64,000 bases of DNA from Ignelater luminosus. Its lineage: Eukaryota; Arthropoda; Insecta; Coleoptera; Elateridae. Under the pieces are notes generated by a model. The model saw only the letters and a program-made list of their open reading frames with translations. It searched no databases and had not been told where the DNA came from. The position numbers were made by a program, and so were the translations under genes. Positions 1 to 10,718 of the stretch are shown in pieces. The stretch covers positions 94,980 through 158,979 of the forward strand of contig VTPC01090694.1 of assembly GCA_011009095.1 (NCBI GenBank), written 5' to 3'. Within the stretch, counting starts at the first letter, position 1; the number at the start of each line of letters is the position of its first letter.

Positions 1-2640
1 CAATGCCCGAATATATTGCTTCTCAGAATAGAAGAAAATATTTTGTTAGAGAATTCGAGAAAGAACTAATGTTACTAAGTCGTAAATCTACCAATATAAA
101 AGAACGTTAAGCAAGAGTTACGTTACGTATCAATAGTAAATATCGAACCATAGCACTGAATTTGTAAAAATATTTTAGCTATTTGGTTTAATCCATTTGA
201 TTAAGATTGAGAGAAGAATTATTGCTTCAAAATATTTATTTATACAGCTGTACTAGACAGTTTTTGGGAAGATTTCTATAAGATCCGCAAAATTAAAGGT
301 GTTTACACAATAGGACGTACTACAGTTGCATAAGAACAGACGACCGCAATCTCGTGGGAAAAATAAAGAAGTTCAAACTCGTTCATATATCTTCCATTCG
401 GAATCAAAGAAGGAAATTTTGATTCATCTAGGGTCCAGTTGCAGACGTCGTATGTCTTTCCCTACGTCAGAATTTAAGTTAACTTACACAATATCTAAAC
501 TAACAAAATAAATTATTTTACCTTTTCAGTATTGCATTGAGTAAAATTTCCACATTTGTAAAATCTCTTTAGACCAAACGTATTTTTGGACAATGCGTTA
601 CAAAAATTGAACTCAAATCGTAAAGGAAAATAACGATACTCGTCAATTATCAAAAAAAAACATTTCTGCTAGAACCTTACATTAATATTCAATTCTGTTT
701 TGTTTGTTGCTTCGCGAAACTGAGCTGCTGGAAAAACCAAACAGAAAAAGAGTAGTGGGCATTTTTTTGCCATTTTGAAAAGTTGTTAGTTTCTTTTACA
801 AAACAATCTTAAGAATACCAAACACAGATTCTAAAATTTTTTGTACCAAGTTTAGACGACTGCTTTTAGTACTACAGTGTTAAACATACATGAGAGGCTA
901 AAGAATAATTTTTTGTTGAAACTTAAAATAATGACTTTAGAAGCAAACATTAGTAATAATGCAAACTATCATTATCTACTAATGATACAGACATTGTTTT
1001 TCCATATTTTTTTACTGTTAACTTAATGTGTTTATTTCTAACTCTAAATTCTCTTTTAATGCTGAATCATCAAAGATAAAAATAAAATTATAGCTCATTA
1101 GTTACTGGTAAAAAACATCTTAACCAATAACAATTATTTGAAGAAGGCAAGCGGCGGATCACGGCTTGACTGGATCTTGGATCCGGGATGTTCAAAAACC
1201 AAAATTATAAATATGGCAGTATAGAAGATTCTTTTTGATTGTTACTTCAATCAAACAGAAAAGAAGTTTTTCTGTTTCATTTCTATTTCATTTCTTTAAT
1301 GTAATACATACAAAACTACATAACAAACAATTTTTGCTGACACTTAAAGCATGATTTTTAGCATCAAACAGTAATGATGAAAACTTTCATTAGTACGCTC
1401 TAATGACTTAAATTTTTTATTGCTTTTTTGTTTATTTCTGGCTTTGGATAGTTCCTTTATATCGAATTATTAAAAAATAATGGCTAAGTAGTTTTTGGCA
1501 AAACACATCAGAAATTAAAATAAAACTTTTTATCTAGTTTTTAATTTCTGTTAATTCTATTGTGTCTATACTGTCATCATAAGCCAAGACGCCTTTGTTG
1601 TTTTAAACACTATGTCACTAGAAAGAAAAATAGAGTCCTTTCAAAATCTACAGACAATTTAAGAATAAAACAAATTTTGAAGACACAAACTTAAGAAACG
1701 ACCATTAAGAGTAGGAAAAAAGAACGGAGTTACCACCAAAGATCCGAAATTCCAGGATCTACAGCGCTGTAAATGTGGAACGGAAAAGATCTACAACAAA
1801 TACGCAAAAAACAGAAAGTACCCCTCTTACCCCAAGCTTCCTTAAATCTTTTTTTTTACTCTTCTTTTATTTACTTTACTAGAAATCTCAAATAACCAAT
1901 TAAGTCAAAGACGACTATAATTATAAGAAGTAGATTAAATTTAAATGATTTGAACAAAGTTGTTCAAATTTAAATTTAACGACGACCATGTTGAAAAAGT
2001 AGAACAGGTGCCCCAGATGTGTAGCAATAGCGTTAGAACCCAATCATTCACGGATCAACCAGAGAAAAAAAAATAAAAAAAAAGAAAAAGAAATCTTCAA
2101 CAACCATCCTCAAAGCCTCAGGTGTGGGGAACAAGCTAAAGAAAACCAAAGAAATCTCTTATGAGACCTAGAAAAGCAAAACCAAAATCCGCTTACCCTC
2201 GCTGGATTGAGGCTTGTCACATCTCAATAAAAAAATGACGCACTGCATACCCGACGAATTCCGCCCTCATTAAATCTGCTTAACCGCAAAGCGCAATTAA
2301 AACATTTCAGAGACGAACTTCCACCGACGAAAATCTCGGTTCTTGAGACTTAAATAAATTTAACAAAACAAGAGCCGACTTGAAAATGTAATTTCTGGTA
2401 ACCTACGCTATGATCAAGCACCAAAGATTAAAGGTAGCAACCGAGAAATCCCAATTCTCACAAGAACGTAATTGTAAATTACAATTAAAGTAGAAATGAA
2501 ACCGATAAGCTTTACAAATGAACTGGTCAAGAAACCGCAACTTTAATTCATTTTGATTACACCAAAAACAAAAGATAAACCAGCATGGGCTACCACCTTC
2601 AGAACAATGAACAAGTAAGAATCTACATAACCAAATTGTG
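1..2640. other. AT-rich intergenic DNA, no gene recognised
   Basis: No open frame longer than about 90 codons and no splice-linked coding series were seen. The stretch holds a diverged direct repeat (about 905-1125 and 1330-1510) and a short AT hairpin near 1933-1980, where a TTTAAAT-rich arm with GTTCAAAT is repeated inverted. The small open frames look like chance in low-complexity sequence. Confidence 0.6.
905..1510 (+). repeat. Diverged direct repeat pair
   Basis: The block around 905-1125 (aacttaaaataatgacttta ... tttatttctaactctaaatt) recurs in the same order around 1330-1510 (cacttaaagcatgattttta ... tttatttctggctttggata). Both carry the same succession: an ACTTAAA start, an ACATTAGTAAT/AACAGTAATGAT stretch, a GTTTATTTCT stretch and a TTAGTTACTGGTAAAA/TAAGTAGTTTTTGGCAAAA stretch. 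It looks like an old duplication of a non-coding unit. No coding content was recognised. Confidence 0.45.
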
Positions 2641-3742
2641 ACGCTGACGTCAGTGAATGTGACGTCCCTACTCAAGCGCCAGAATATGTGACGCGTTATC
2701 TTACTAATGCTCGATGTTACTCAGCGGTGATGAATCAGATCGACCGCCTCACCGAAATGACCAAACTTGGACTGGACCGACGATGTGTCGGATCGACAGC
2801 CATACCGGCAATACATGTAAATTTAGGAATTGTACGATATCCGATCTGGATAACGCGTTACATCGTAGAGAACGTTCCATCATACGGTAATTCGTCGATA
2901 TTACATTCTCTACTATGCTGTATAATAATCATGCTATAAATAAGACGTACTGAATAAAATTGGTTCATTCCAAAGCGGTCCTGTACCACTTCTCAAAAAT
3001 AAACCCGCCAACCCTTTCCCCTCTGACCCTATCGTTACGTAATTAATAAAAGAAGACACACCGAGCCGTAGAGGGTCACCCTACCGTACTGCTTCTTTGC
3101 CTATTTGATACTTAATAGAAACGGCTTTAGGAAAACCAAATTTAGCTCCTTTGCTATTTCCCAACGTTTATTGTCTTTAGTTAATCATAGTTCCCTTCCC
3201 CCAAGTCCACCACCCAACCGACCTCCAGCTCTTTCCCGCTTGCGTCGTCTCTTCCCCTTTCCCGGTTACTTTTTCCCGACATTTCTCGTCCGCCTTTCGC
3301 CAGTTAACCCGAGCGGTCCGGGATTGCTGCTTCGTCAGGGTACCTAGTCAACGTCTCAGAAGCCGGCAACGAGACGTATCTACGTGACGGACGGCCCAAT
3401 ATGCGACGGACAGGGCGTCTGGCTCCATTTTTGCCAGAAGTCCCGCTCCCTTGGAAGCCCCGGGCAGCGCTCTTACTCGGGCGAGGTAGCTAGGCAGGTG
3501 GTCCGTGGCGGGTTCGAGTTCCATAGGTTAGGTTCTCGAGGCGAAGCCCGCAGGGATAAGCATCAGTGGCGGACTACATGACGAAAGGCCCGTATAATTG
3601 TAAGACAAATAAAAATTGGGATAAAGCAAAAAAGGAAATTTAAGCTTCTCGATTGCCAACTCATATGCCTATAGAAATTTTAAATTTGCGTCGGTATTTT
3701 CAATTTATCTACTTTTTTCGCGAAGCGTTTTAATTCCTCCCA
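2641..3742. other. CpG-rich, LTR/UTR-like sequence, unassigned
   Basis: Base composition switches sharply from AT-rich to CpG-rich. Around 2640-2990 there are ACGTCA-type motifs, a TATA-like ctataaataag (about 2933) and an AATAAA (about 2953) in the order expected of an LTR. I could not define paired ends or a target-site duplication. The part from 3060 to 3600 is GC-rich with no recognisable protein. A short GGTTCGAGTTCC motif at about 3511 resembles a tRNA B box but lacks a fold. Confidence 0.3.
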
Positions 3743-3966
3743 CTATTCTAGTTTACTACTTAAACTACCTACCTCATTTATATTTGATGGCCACCTATAA
3801 CCTATTTTAATTAAGTTTCTATTTCCTATTTCTTCAGCTCTTCTTTCTAACCTACATGTAAATAGTACGTGTTCCGCGGTATCTTCTCCCTCTCCACATG
3901 TGCATCCTATTTCGTCCTCGTTTAATTTTCCTATTTTAACTAAATAAGATCTAAAATCTAAAAGAT
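3743..3966 (-). pseudogene. LINE ORF2 C-terminus (R1/I-type zinc-knuckle tail), fragment
   Basis: Read on the minus strand, the frame ending at the TAG at 3743-3745 encodes about 70 residues with a Cys/His cluster C-T-C-G-E-G-E-D-T-A-E-H-V-L-F-T-C, followed by an Arg/Glu-rich helix. The spacing C-x-C-x7-H-x4-C followed by a short acidic tail is typical of the C-terminal finger after the reverse transcriptase (and RNase H) of R1/I-type non-LTR elements. Only the tail is present, and upstream sequence is unrelated or too decayed. The fragment is non-functional. Confidence 0.75.
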
Positions 3967-4913
3967 CTAAAGGTAGAGAGTGGCAGACGAGACAGAGCTC
4001 CCTGACAATGGATAGCGGGTCTGGGTATTTAATATCTCCAGGATATTCACTACTCAGTGAATAAAGTCGTTAGTCGCTAGTGAAGAAGAGCTGATTCAAT
4101 GCAACCACAACTGCCTTTCGATGATGATATCAATGTTGATTTCCCGCCGGAGACGGGCTGCCGTTTTAAGTCCCCCATGGAACTTCTTCAGTCGAGAGGA
4201 TGCGAATATTAGTGTTGAGCAAAGCAGAGGATGTTCGTCGTTCGTGTTCATTGGCACTCGACTAACCGTTGGAAATCTGGATGGTAGTTAGCTCTGTATG
4301 TTCTCATTGTAGCGTCAAGAGGAGAGGCGATAGCAGCACGGAGATGTTGGCGGCGTCCGGTACTGTAGCTGGTGTTATTGCTGAAGGGCAAAGATGAGCT
4401 GGGCGGCATTTGGCGGAAGTACAGAGCAGGCTTGTTGTCTTGAACTTGGAATTTGATGGTAAAGGGCTTTTCAGGGCGTCAAATGTTGCCGGAGGCTTTT
4501 GATGTTGATAGCTATGTAGGCGGCTGATATTTTGCGACTTCTTGATGGAGTGGATACGGCCCAGGATGGCGTTGAAGCGAGTTTGAAGTTATAGGGGTCA
4601 ATTTGGGATGAATTTGGTGCCCATAAGTCGAAGCGATGATGACGTTGCAAATTTCAGTGGAGAAGGCCGGTGTTGGGCCCGCGACAAAAGCGATGGATAT
4701 GATTAGATATCCATCGGCTGTCGCGGGTGATGTTGGATGATTCTAGTGGTCGTTGGAGAAGAAGTGCACAACTGGCACTCGCAAAATAAACTGCATACAA
4801 ACAGTTTCCAGAACCGCATCCCTACTCGCGCGGTGTAGAGAGTAAGCTCGGTAGAGGCCGCTAGATGTAGACGGTAACAGTGGTAAAAGGGGACTTCGGG
4901 GCCGTAAACTTAC
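3967..4913. other. Moderately GC-rich unassigned segment
   Basis: This segment continues from the LINE tail with higher GC than the surroundings. All six frames are interrupted and I recognised no domain. Mobile-element origin is likely from composition and position, but that is inference only. Confidence 0.3.
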
Positions 4914-5380
4914 TTACGTCGCGGCCCGGGACGCGTTCATAGTACAGACACCCCCGCTAATAGTCGCGCCTCTCCCCCTAGGCAACGACGTACGCGGGTG
5001 GAAAGGGGACACCGGCTCCGGGGGTCTGCGTCCATCCACGAAACGCAGAATGCCCCGGCTGGAAAGGCCGGTGCCGCTATTGGGCCTTCGCCCCCCAGAA
5101 CGAAGGTTGCCAGTAGCAGCTGCAACAGGTCGCACCACCCGGGGTGAATTGCCGGGGGGCCGGGTGCGCCTGACGCGGGCCAGTGCGTACACTGGTTGAT
5201 GACCAGGAGGGACCACTGCCGACGTCTCCACCGAACGGACACTACGCGGGACTGCTTTTCGATGATCGGGCATTCCAATTTATACCCTTCGGTTCCCCCA
5301 CGCTAGCAAGCTCTTGTAGCGGGAATGCTCTGCGTGGGAGCAAACGGTCTAGTGGGGGAATATACTAGAGGTTCGCCCCA
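4914..5380. other. GC-rich island with overlapping minus-strand frames
   Basis: This is a strongly GC-rich stretch in an AT-rich region. Two overlapping minus-strand frames (113 and 119 codons) run through it. Both are Arg/Pro/Gly-rich, as GC-rich DNA gives by chance, and neither resembles a known family. A minus-strand TATA-like element (GGGTATAAATTGG, about 5276-5290) sits beside the open frames. It could be the 5' region of a retroelement or a small regulatory island. No function is assigned. Confidence 0.3.
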
Positions 5381-6785
5381 CCCATAAGACGAACAGTAAT
5401 TTTTGATTTAATTACATATAATTGATATAATTAATTCTAATGACAGGACTAACGGATGCGGTACAAAATACAATCTGTTAATCGGTCGAAATTGCAAAAT
5501 CTGTAGCCTCGAATTAAACCTTGTACTCATTGAAATTCACAGTATATAAAAGTATTAGCGGTTTCTGATACATTAATCGGAAAATTAATTTTAAACGGTT
5601 TACAACTTAAATATTAATATTCGGGTATAAAATGTAACACAATAAATATTCTCTGGCGTTGATAATCAGTACCATTTGCTGGCCGGAAAGCCAGTTGGCG
5701 TATACAATGTGCGGATCAACAATAAAGTATAACAATAACAATTCTGTTATTAACGGTCCTTTAATTTATAAAAGTCAAAGTAACTTCGTTACAAAATGAC
5801 AGATGAAATCCAATATACGAATCACTAAATCGTGATACGAAAAATCCAACCCTTATCAATTTGCTAACACGATCTATAATGAGGTAATATTAATCAGAAA
5901 TACAATTCACTGCTGAGAAAGTTCAACATACTGCAAAAATAAAGTTAAAGATTAAGGATTATACCCTGTGTCCCGCTTGCTGCTATAAATAAATTAGAAA
6001 AATTCGCCAACTCTAAATTAATTTACTAATTAAAACCACAACTAATCTAATCCACTTCTCAGTGTGAACTCATCATAATGAAAACCACCTCTTCAACAAG
6101 AGAAAACTATCAAAAAAAAATACAAGAACACACCGAAAGTACAGATACACATGTATTTAATTAGTTTGATGCAATTAAAGTAAGCAAAAACCTTTTGTTA
6201 ACCATAAACGGTAAACAAACACTAGTCACTTCTAGAATATTTTCAACAAGTTGTGTTGTTATGGATAACCATCTAAACAAAACTAATAACAAATTTTTAT
6301 CTAAACTGAGTATTTCATCAAGTATAATTGACCTTGTTTGTGATAAAGTAGATGTTATGTTATTTACAAATAAGCAGAAAAGATACCGCATCTTTTTTAA
6401 TGGAAATTTGATGACATGTTATCACAAATGCGATTAACAGAAAACTTAATGCTCTATATTTAGTTGATTTCTCTTTTTCTATATATTTTGATAACACAAC
6501 ACGCTGGTTGTTTCTTAATCGATTAATTGCGCCGAACGCTGTTGCTGCTTGAACAGGCACACGATTGCAAGTCCATTAACATATCCTAAAATGATTTCTG
6601 CTCTTTCTATCTGTATGATTATAAAACTAACAAATGATGATTGTTATTTGTTTGTCTGTTTCATAATACACTACCTTATGAAAAGCAAAACCGTGACAAA
6701 TATTTTTGACATTGATGCTTTAATCGGCAACGTATATTAGTTCTCTTGACGACAGTGTTTTTGAAAGAACCAAACAAGTTAGAAA
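5381..6785. other. AT-rich intergenic DNA
   Basis: Nothing coding was recognised. The frames at 6161-6560 overlap on both strands, lack codon or domain signals and sit in low-complexity AT sequence. Confidence 0.55.
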
Positions 6786-7533
6786 ATGGGACAGACACAT
6801 CTGATGTTTGTTTTCTTTGCGGTATTTATGAGAAGTCAATTTTGTACAGCACAAGATAAAGAACCGTTTAATTTTAACGTAAGATTTTTATGCGTGGATT
6901 TGTAATCAGTTAATTTATATAGGTACTACTTTTCTAGTTTTTCCAAAACGATTACCATATTGACACAGAAAGAATTGAACTGGTTCGTTACGATAAAAAT
7001 TACTTAAAACGTTATGAATTTCGCACCTTTAAATATAATAGAACTTGTACTGCATTTAATATAACGTTTTGCTATGTGATGGATCATTTTGATATGAAAA
7101 AATTAGAAGTAAGAAATTATCTGACAGTAATTGACAAACAAATCGTATTATTACTTTTATACAGATAGTAGCACAGGCTTACAAATTTGCAAGTAATGAG
7201 TATCGGCTATTTCCTGCAAGATTTGGCTTCAACTTTTGCGATGCAATACAGAAGAATATGTTTGGAATGGAAGACTTTCGTAACTGTGGAAATTTTACTA
7301 GATGCAGTGTTGAAAAGGTTAAGTTCACTTTCATGGTAAATTATTAAATCAAACTTATTCTTGTTTTTACGCAGGGAAAAACATACCACGTGTGTAATTG
7401 GAAAATAAATGAATCAAAATTTCCTCCTCTTATACCAACTGGAAGATATATGATTGAATTTACACATTCTTATTTATCTCACGAAGTTGTAGTCATTCGT
7501 GGTTATGGAGGTGTGGTACGCCCATTTGCGTAA
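6786..7533 (+). CDS. Secreted DUF1091-like protein, four exons
   Basis: Four exons join in phase 0: 6786-6878, 6938-7108, 7165-7317 and 7375-7533. All introns are GT-AG and 56-59 bp long, giving 191 residues. Residues 1-22 form a signal peptide (hydrophobic FVFFAVFM core, cleavage near CTAQ). The mature part has paired Cys, a C-D-A-I-Q-K-N-M-F-G-M-E-D-F-R-N-C segment (about residues 113-130) and a late P-L-I-P-T-G-R-Y-M-I-E-F motif. This order (central Cys/F-rich segment, then a P-x-G-x-Y strand) is what I know of insect DUF1091 proteins, small MD-2/CheB-like secreted proteins that may bind lipids or pheromones. The exon series is seen directly. The family call is from motif pattern only and the ligand is unknown. 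The frame on the opposite strand at 7207-7389 is a shadow. Confidence 0.7.
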
Positions 7534-7547
7534 ATTAAAAATTGATA

Positions 7548-7681
7548 GCTAAAGCTCGGATTTATGTGCAAAAATTTAAAAGATTACTATAACTATACGT
7601 GCCACATTAGAATATGCAAAAGATGCAAAAAGATGCGTTTAATATGAAAAGAATGTGCATTTTGTATAAAATCCGAGCTTT
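7548..7681. mobile_element. Small MITE-like element with 13-bp inverted ends
   Basis: The left end (taaagctcggattta) and right end (taaaatccgagcttta) are inverted copies. The 7-bp word attgata flanks both sides (7541-7547 and 7682-7688) as a possible target-site duplication. The interior (about 130 bp) is non-coding and repeats aaaagatgc. The superfamily cannot be told from this. Confidence 0.5.
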
Positions 7682-7688
7682 ATTGATA

Positions 7689-9847
7689 ATTATCTACCTT
7701 TTCCGTAGAAGTAGCTGGTTTTTATTTTCCTAAAACAGCAATTGAGCATTTTCTCAAAATTGTATAAAAAAATTGCTTGTTTCTTACTTTCTACAGGAAA
7801 GTATGAAACTATAAGTAAACATTTTATTAATCTTGCTGTCAATACTCTTATTTTGAGTTTGGGTTGATTTTGCTCTTAAATCTTAAAAGGGCAGATTTTC
7901 CTAATATTTTACTTTCTCTTGTAACTAAATGAGACTGATACTTCGCAATTGAAAAAATAAAATAACAGAAGTAAAAGCAACTTGTATGTTATTATTTACT
8001 ACAAAGTCCTCGACAACCCTTACTGTGCCTAAAACCAGCAAATTGGTAGCTAGCTGAGGCAAAACAAACTTTTTACCTTCAACAAAAGAATTGTTTTAAA
8101 CAATTTTGAAACTTGTGCATTTCTTCGTGATTTAAGCGTCACAAGTTCCGTAAATATCACGTATCTTTGAAGAAAAATTTGTCACAGTCTAATGACGTCA
8201 TTTAGGATACGTATATATGACGTGACATTTGATCGCCACTTTAAGTATCACGACGTTATACTGGCGTCAACTTACCGCATTTAAGTCGTCAAGAAAACGT
8301 TCCAAATACCTAGACAAAACCGATTATTATCCATTAAAACTTGTTTCTGTAAAATAAATATTTAATTCAAAAATATGAAAACAGAATAATGTATAAGTAA
8401 CATTTATAGAAATAAACTTTTAAAATTAAAAACAAGAGATAGATCACCCACATAAAAACCAAAGAGTCTTTTGGTAATGCAGCCATTTCCTTAACTAAAT
8501 TGGATTTATTAGTTTCTGTTTTGTGTAGTATCACTATCTAGTTTCTTCAGCTATTGCTTCTTCATATTCCTGCTCTCCTTCATGTATGGAACTTCGATCA
8601 CAACTTTCGTTTTGTTATGGCACTTCGGCAGACAATTTGGAAACTAGCATAGTACATAATAATGAAATTGCATAGCACTAATTTATTTAAAAACATTTTT
8701 TTCTTAAGTTTTGGGCTTTAATTGACTAATCACTAACAAAAAATTATCAATATTTTACGTCATATATACGTCCTATACATAACGGCAGATTATGGTCACA
8801 AAATAACGTCAGTAACACGTACCATATTAGACATTGCGACGTCAATGACCAAATATCGACTTTAATACACGTCTTTCTGACGTGCGCCTACTAACTGGGT
8901 TATGTTCATACTAGAAACATTAATTTTAAAAACATAAGTTAATGATATCTTTCTTGATGATCTGCGAATGTTAATACGTCTAAAATAATCTTTATTACAG
9001 TAATAAATAAATTTTAACAATATTATATCAGTGGTTTTCTAACTGTTGGCGTGAGAATCCTGTAACTTTTTAGAAAAATGCTAAATAATCGTTTGGAATT
9101 TCCTGTATCTGTAGTCTTCGGAGGGATTCCATTATGTGAAGCTAAAAGCAACAAGAAAATATTTAATTTTGACGTAAAAAATTCAGACAAGCATGGGTTA
9201 TTTTTAAAGATACGTTTAGGAACCCTAAACAAATATGGATATTCCGGTTGTAGCATTTTTTCGAAACCATTATTGGTTTACTGATTCCAATACCAAGAAC
9301 CATTTTGGAACCATTATTTCATACAATTTCGGTTCCACATTGCAGTTCTTTTCTTTCAAGTAACTCCTTGTGTTCAGGAGCAAGCAGCAATTGATAAAGC
9401 GTTCCTGGACGATCAACAGCAAACGTCAATTTCCGTAACAACATAATTTTGAAAACTCTTTCTTCGATACTGGCAGCGCGTAAACCTGATTACTCTCCTG
9501 AATACAAACATCGATGCTATTAAAGTTTCCAATTTTTTAATTCTAATTCTGATACTGATTCGGGTATTAATAAATTTTATGTTAGTGTTCAGCGGCGCTG
9601 CGACCAGTGACCTAACCTCAGGATAGGCCTAGACCAGGTGATTGGTTTAAATGTTTAAATTGTCAGAATTGTCAAATTATTCAGGAAATTAACCAATCAG
9701 ACGGTTTTTGTTATTAATGATTCCAGTTATGCTTCCTAAAATAGTATTTATTCCGTTTCTGATTCGGCTTTCTTTGATTCCGATTTGGACTCCTGATCAT
9801 AAGATAAGCTCATCGTAAATCAGGTTATACTTAGAAACAATCAGTTT
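7689..9847. other. Intergenic DNA with an ACGTCA-rich inverted repeat (about 8110-8890)
   Basis: About 8170-8225 (gacgtcatttaggatacgta, then tatatgacgt) has an inverted partner at about 8755-8785 (rc: ataggacgtatatatgacgt). Both arms are dotted with ACGT/CGTCA words, and the arms enclose about 500 bp of AT-rich non-coding DNA. This is the look of a non-autonomous DNA element with subterminal repeats. The segment from 8900 to 9847 holds only short frames (for example 9023-9284, both strands) that I could not assign. Confidence 0.4.
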
Positions 9848-10176
9848 TTAGTTAAAACAATCATTTCCAGTACAATTAAATTTTGAAAGTAAAAGAACTT
9901 CTAATCTTGTGATACCAAAGCTCCACTGCTCTATTGTCCTTAATGCTTTTGTCAACCGTTTTCCTTGATCAGCAGAAATTGCTGGAACCCTTCCCTGGGT
10001 TGCTCTGTGTTTGTCTCCAGTTAAATGATATAGAAGCGTAGTTCTTGGAATATTGTATGATTTATGAGCTCGATACATCGTCAACGCCCTCTTTTGATTT
10101 CTGAAAGTTCATGATCTAGAGTTTCCCTGGAACACTGGAAAGCTCTGTGAGTTTTTCTTTGGTAGTCTCTAACCAT
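9848..10176 (-). pseudogene. pogo/Tigger-type transposase N-terminus (HTH_psq), frameshifted
   Basis: On the minus strand, a frame starts at ATG 10176-10174 with M-V-R-D-Y-Q-R-K-T, an opening typical of pogo-family transposases. It runs to about 10087, then shifts frame into a segment with the helix-turn-helix signature Y-N-I-P-R-T-T-L (about 10050). Next come a Lys/Arg-rich linker and an A-I-S-A-D-Q-G-K-R-L stretch, and the frame stops at 9848. This is the psq-type DNA-binding half only. The DDE catalytic half is missing. The break is at the run around 10083-10088. This is a dead fragment, not a gene. Confidence 0.7.
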
Positions 10177-10718
10177 GTTTGCTGCAAGAAATAAAATACT
10201 TGTAACTTGTATGAATCAAATGCCATGTTCACACATACCCTTTCATACTATCCTCAAGATTCCATATTTCTGAGGAAAGTGTGACGCACTGTTTAAAACA
10301 GACTTAAAAGTATACTACCAAATTCTACATATTATACATCTAAATGTAATCAAACAAGGTGATTGTGATGCATTAATCACTTTATTTGCCTAGAATTTTG
10401 TGCTGCAGTGCGGTAACTCATCTAACAAGTGTGAAGTGACTGGAGCAAATCACAGCTTTCGAAAACAACATTCAACAAAGTTACAAAGTCCTTTGCAGCA
10501 GACACATATAAAAGAATAGTGTTAGCACATCTACACGAGATGGCACCGCATTCTAATAAGTCGTAAAGCCAGTTGATTGTGGCTTATATAAAAACAGAAT
10601 TTAGTCGCAAAGAATTAATTGATTGCTGGTATATTTAAATAGAGAATTTGAAGATGTAACTCCGAACGTTTTGGCCAAATAATTTGCAGTCGGCTTATAG
10701 ATATACGTAAATCCACTG
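10177..10718. other. Intergenic DNA before the gypsy-type relic
   Basis: No coding signal was recognised. The last 150 bp may belong to the retroelement leader, but I could not match it to an LTR at the other end. Confidence 0.35.

Noticed and set aside
2641..2990. Possible solo LTR (TATA-like plus AATAAA)
   Set aside because: No defined TG...CA ends or target-site duplication were found. It was kept only as an unassigned segment.
3487..3524. tRNA A-box and B-box-like words
   Set aside because: They are too close together and no cloverleaf can be drawn.
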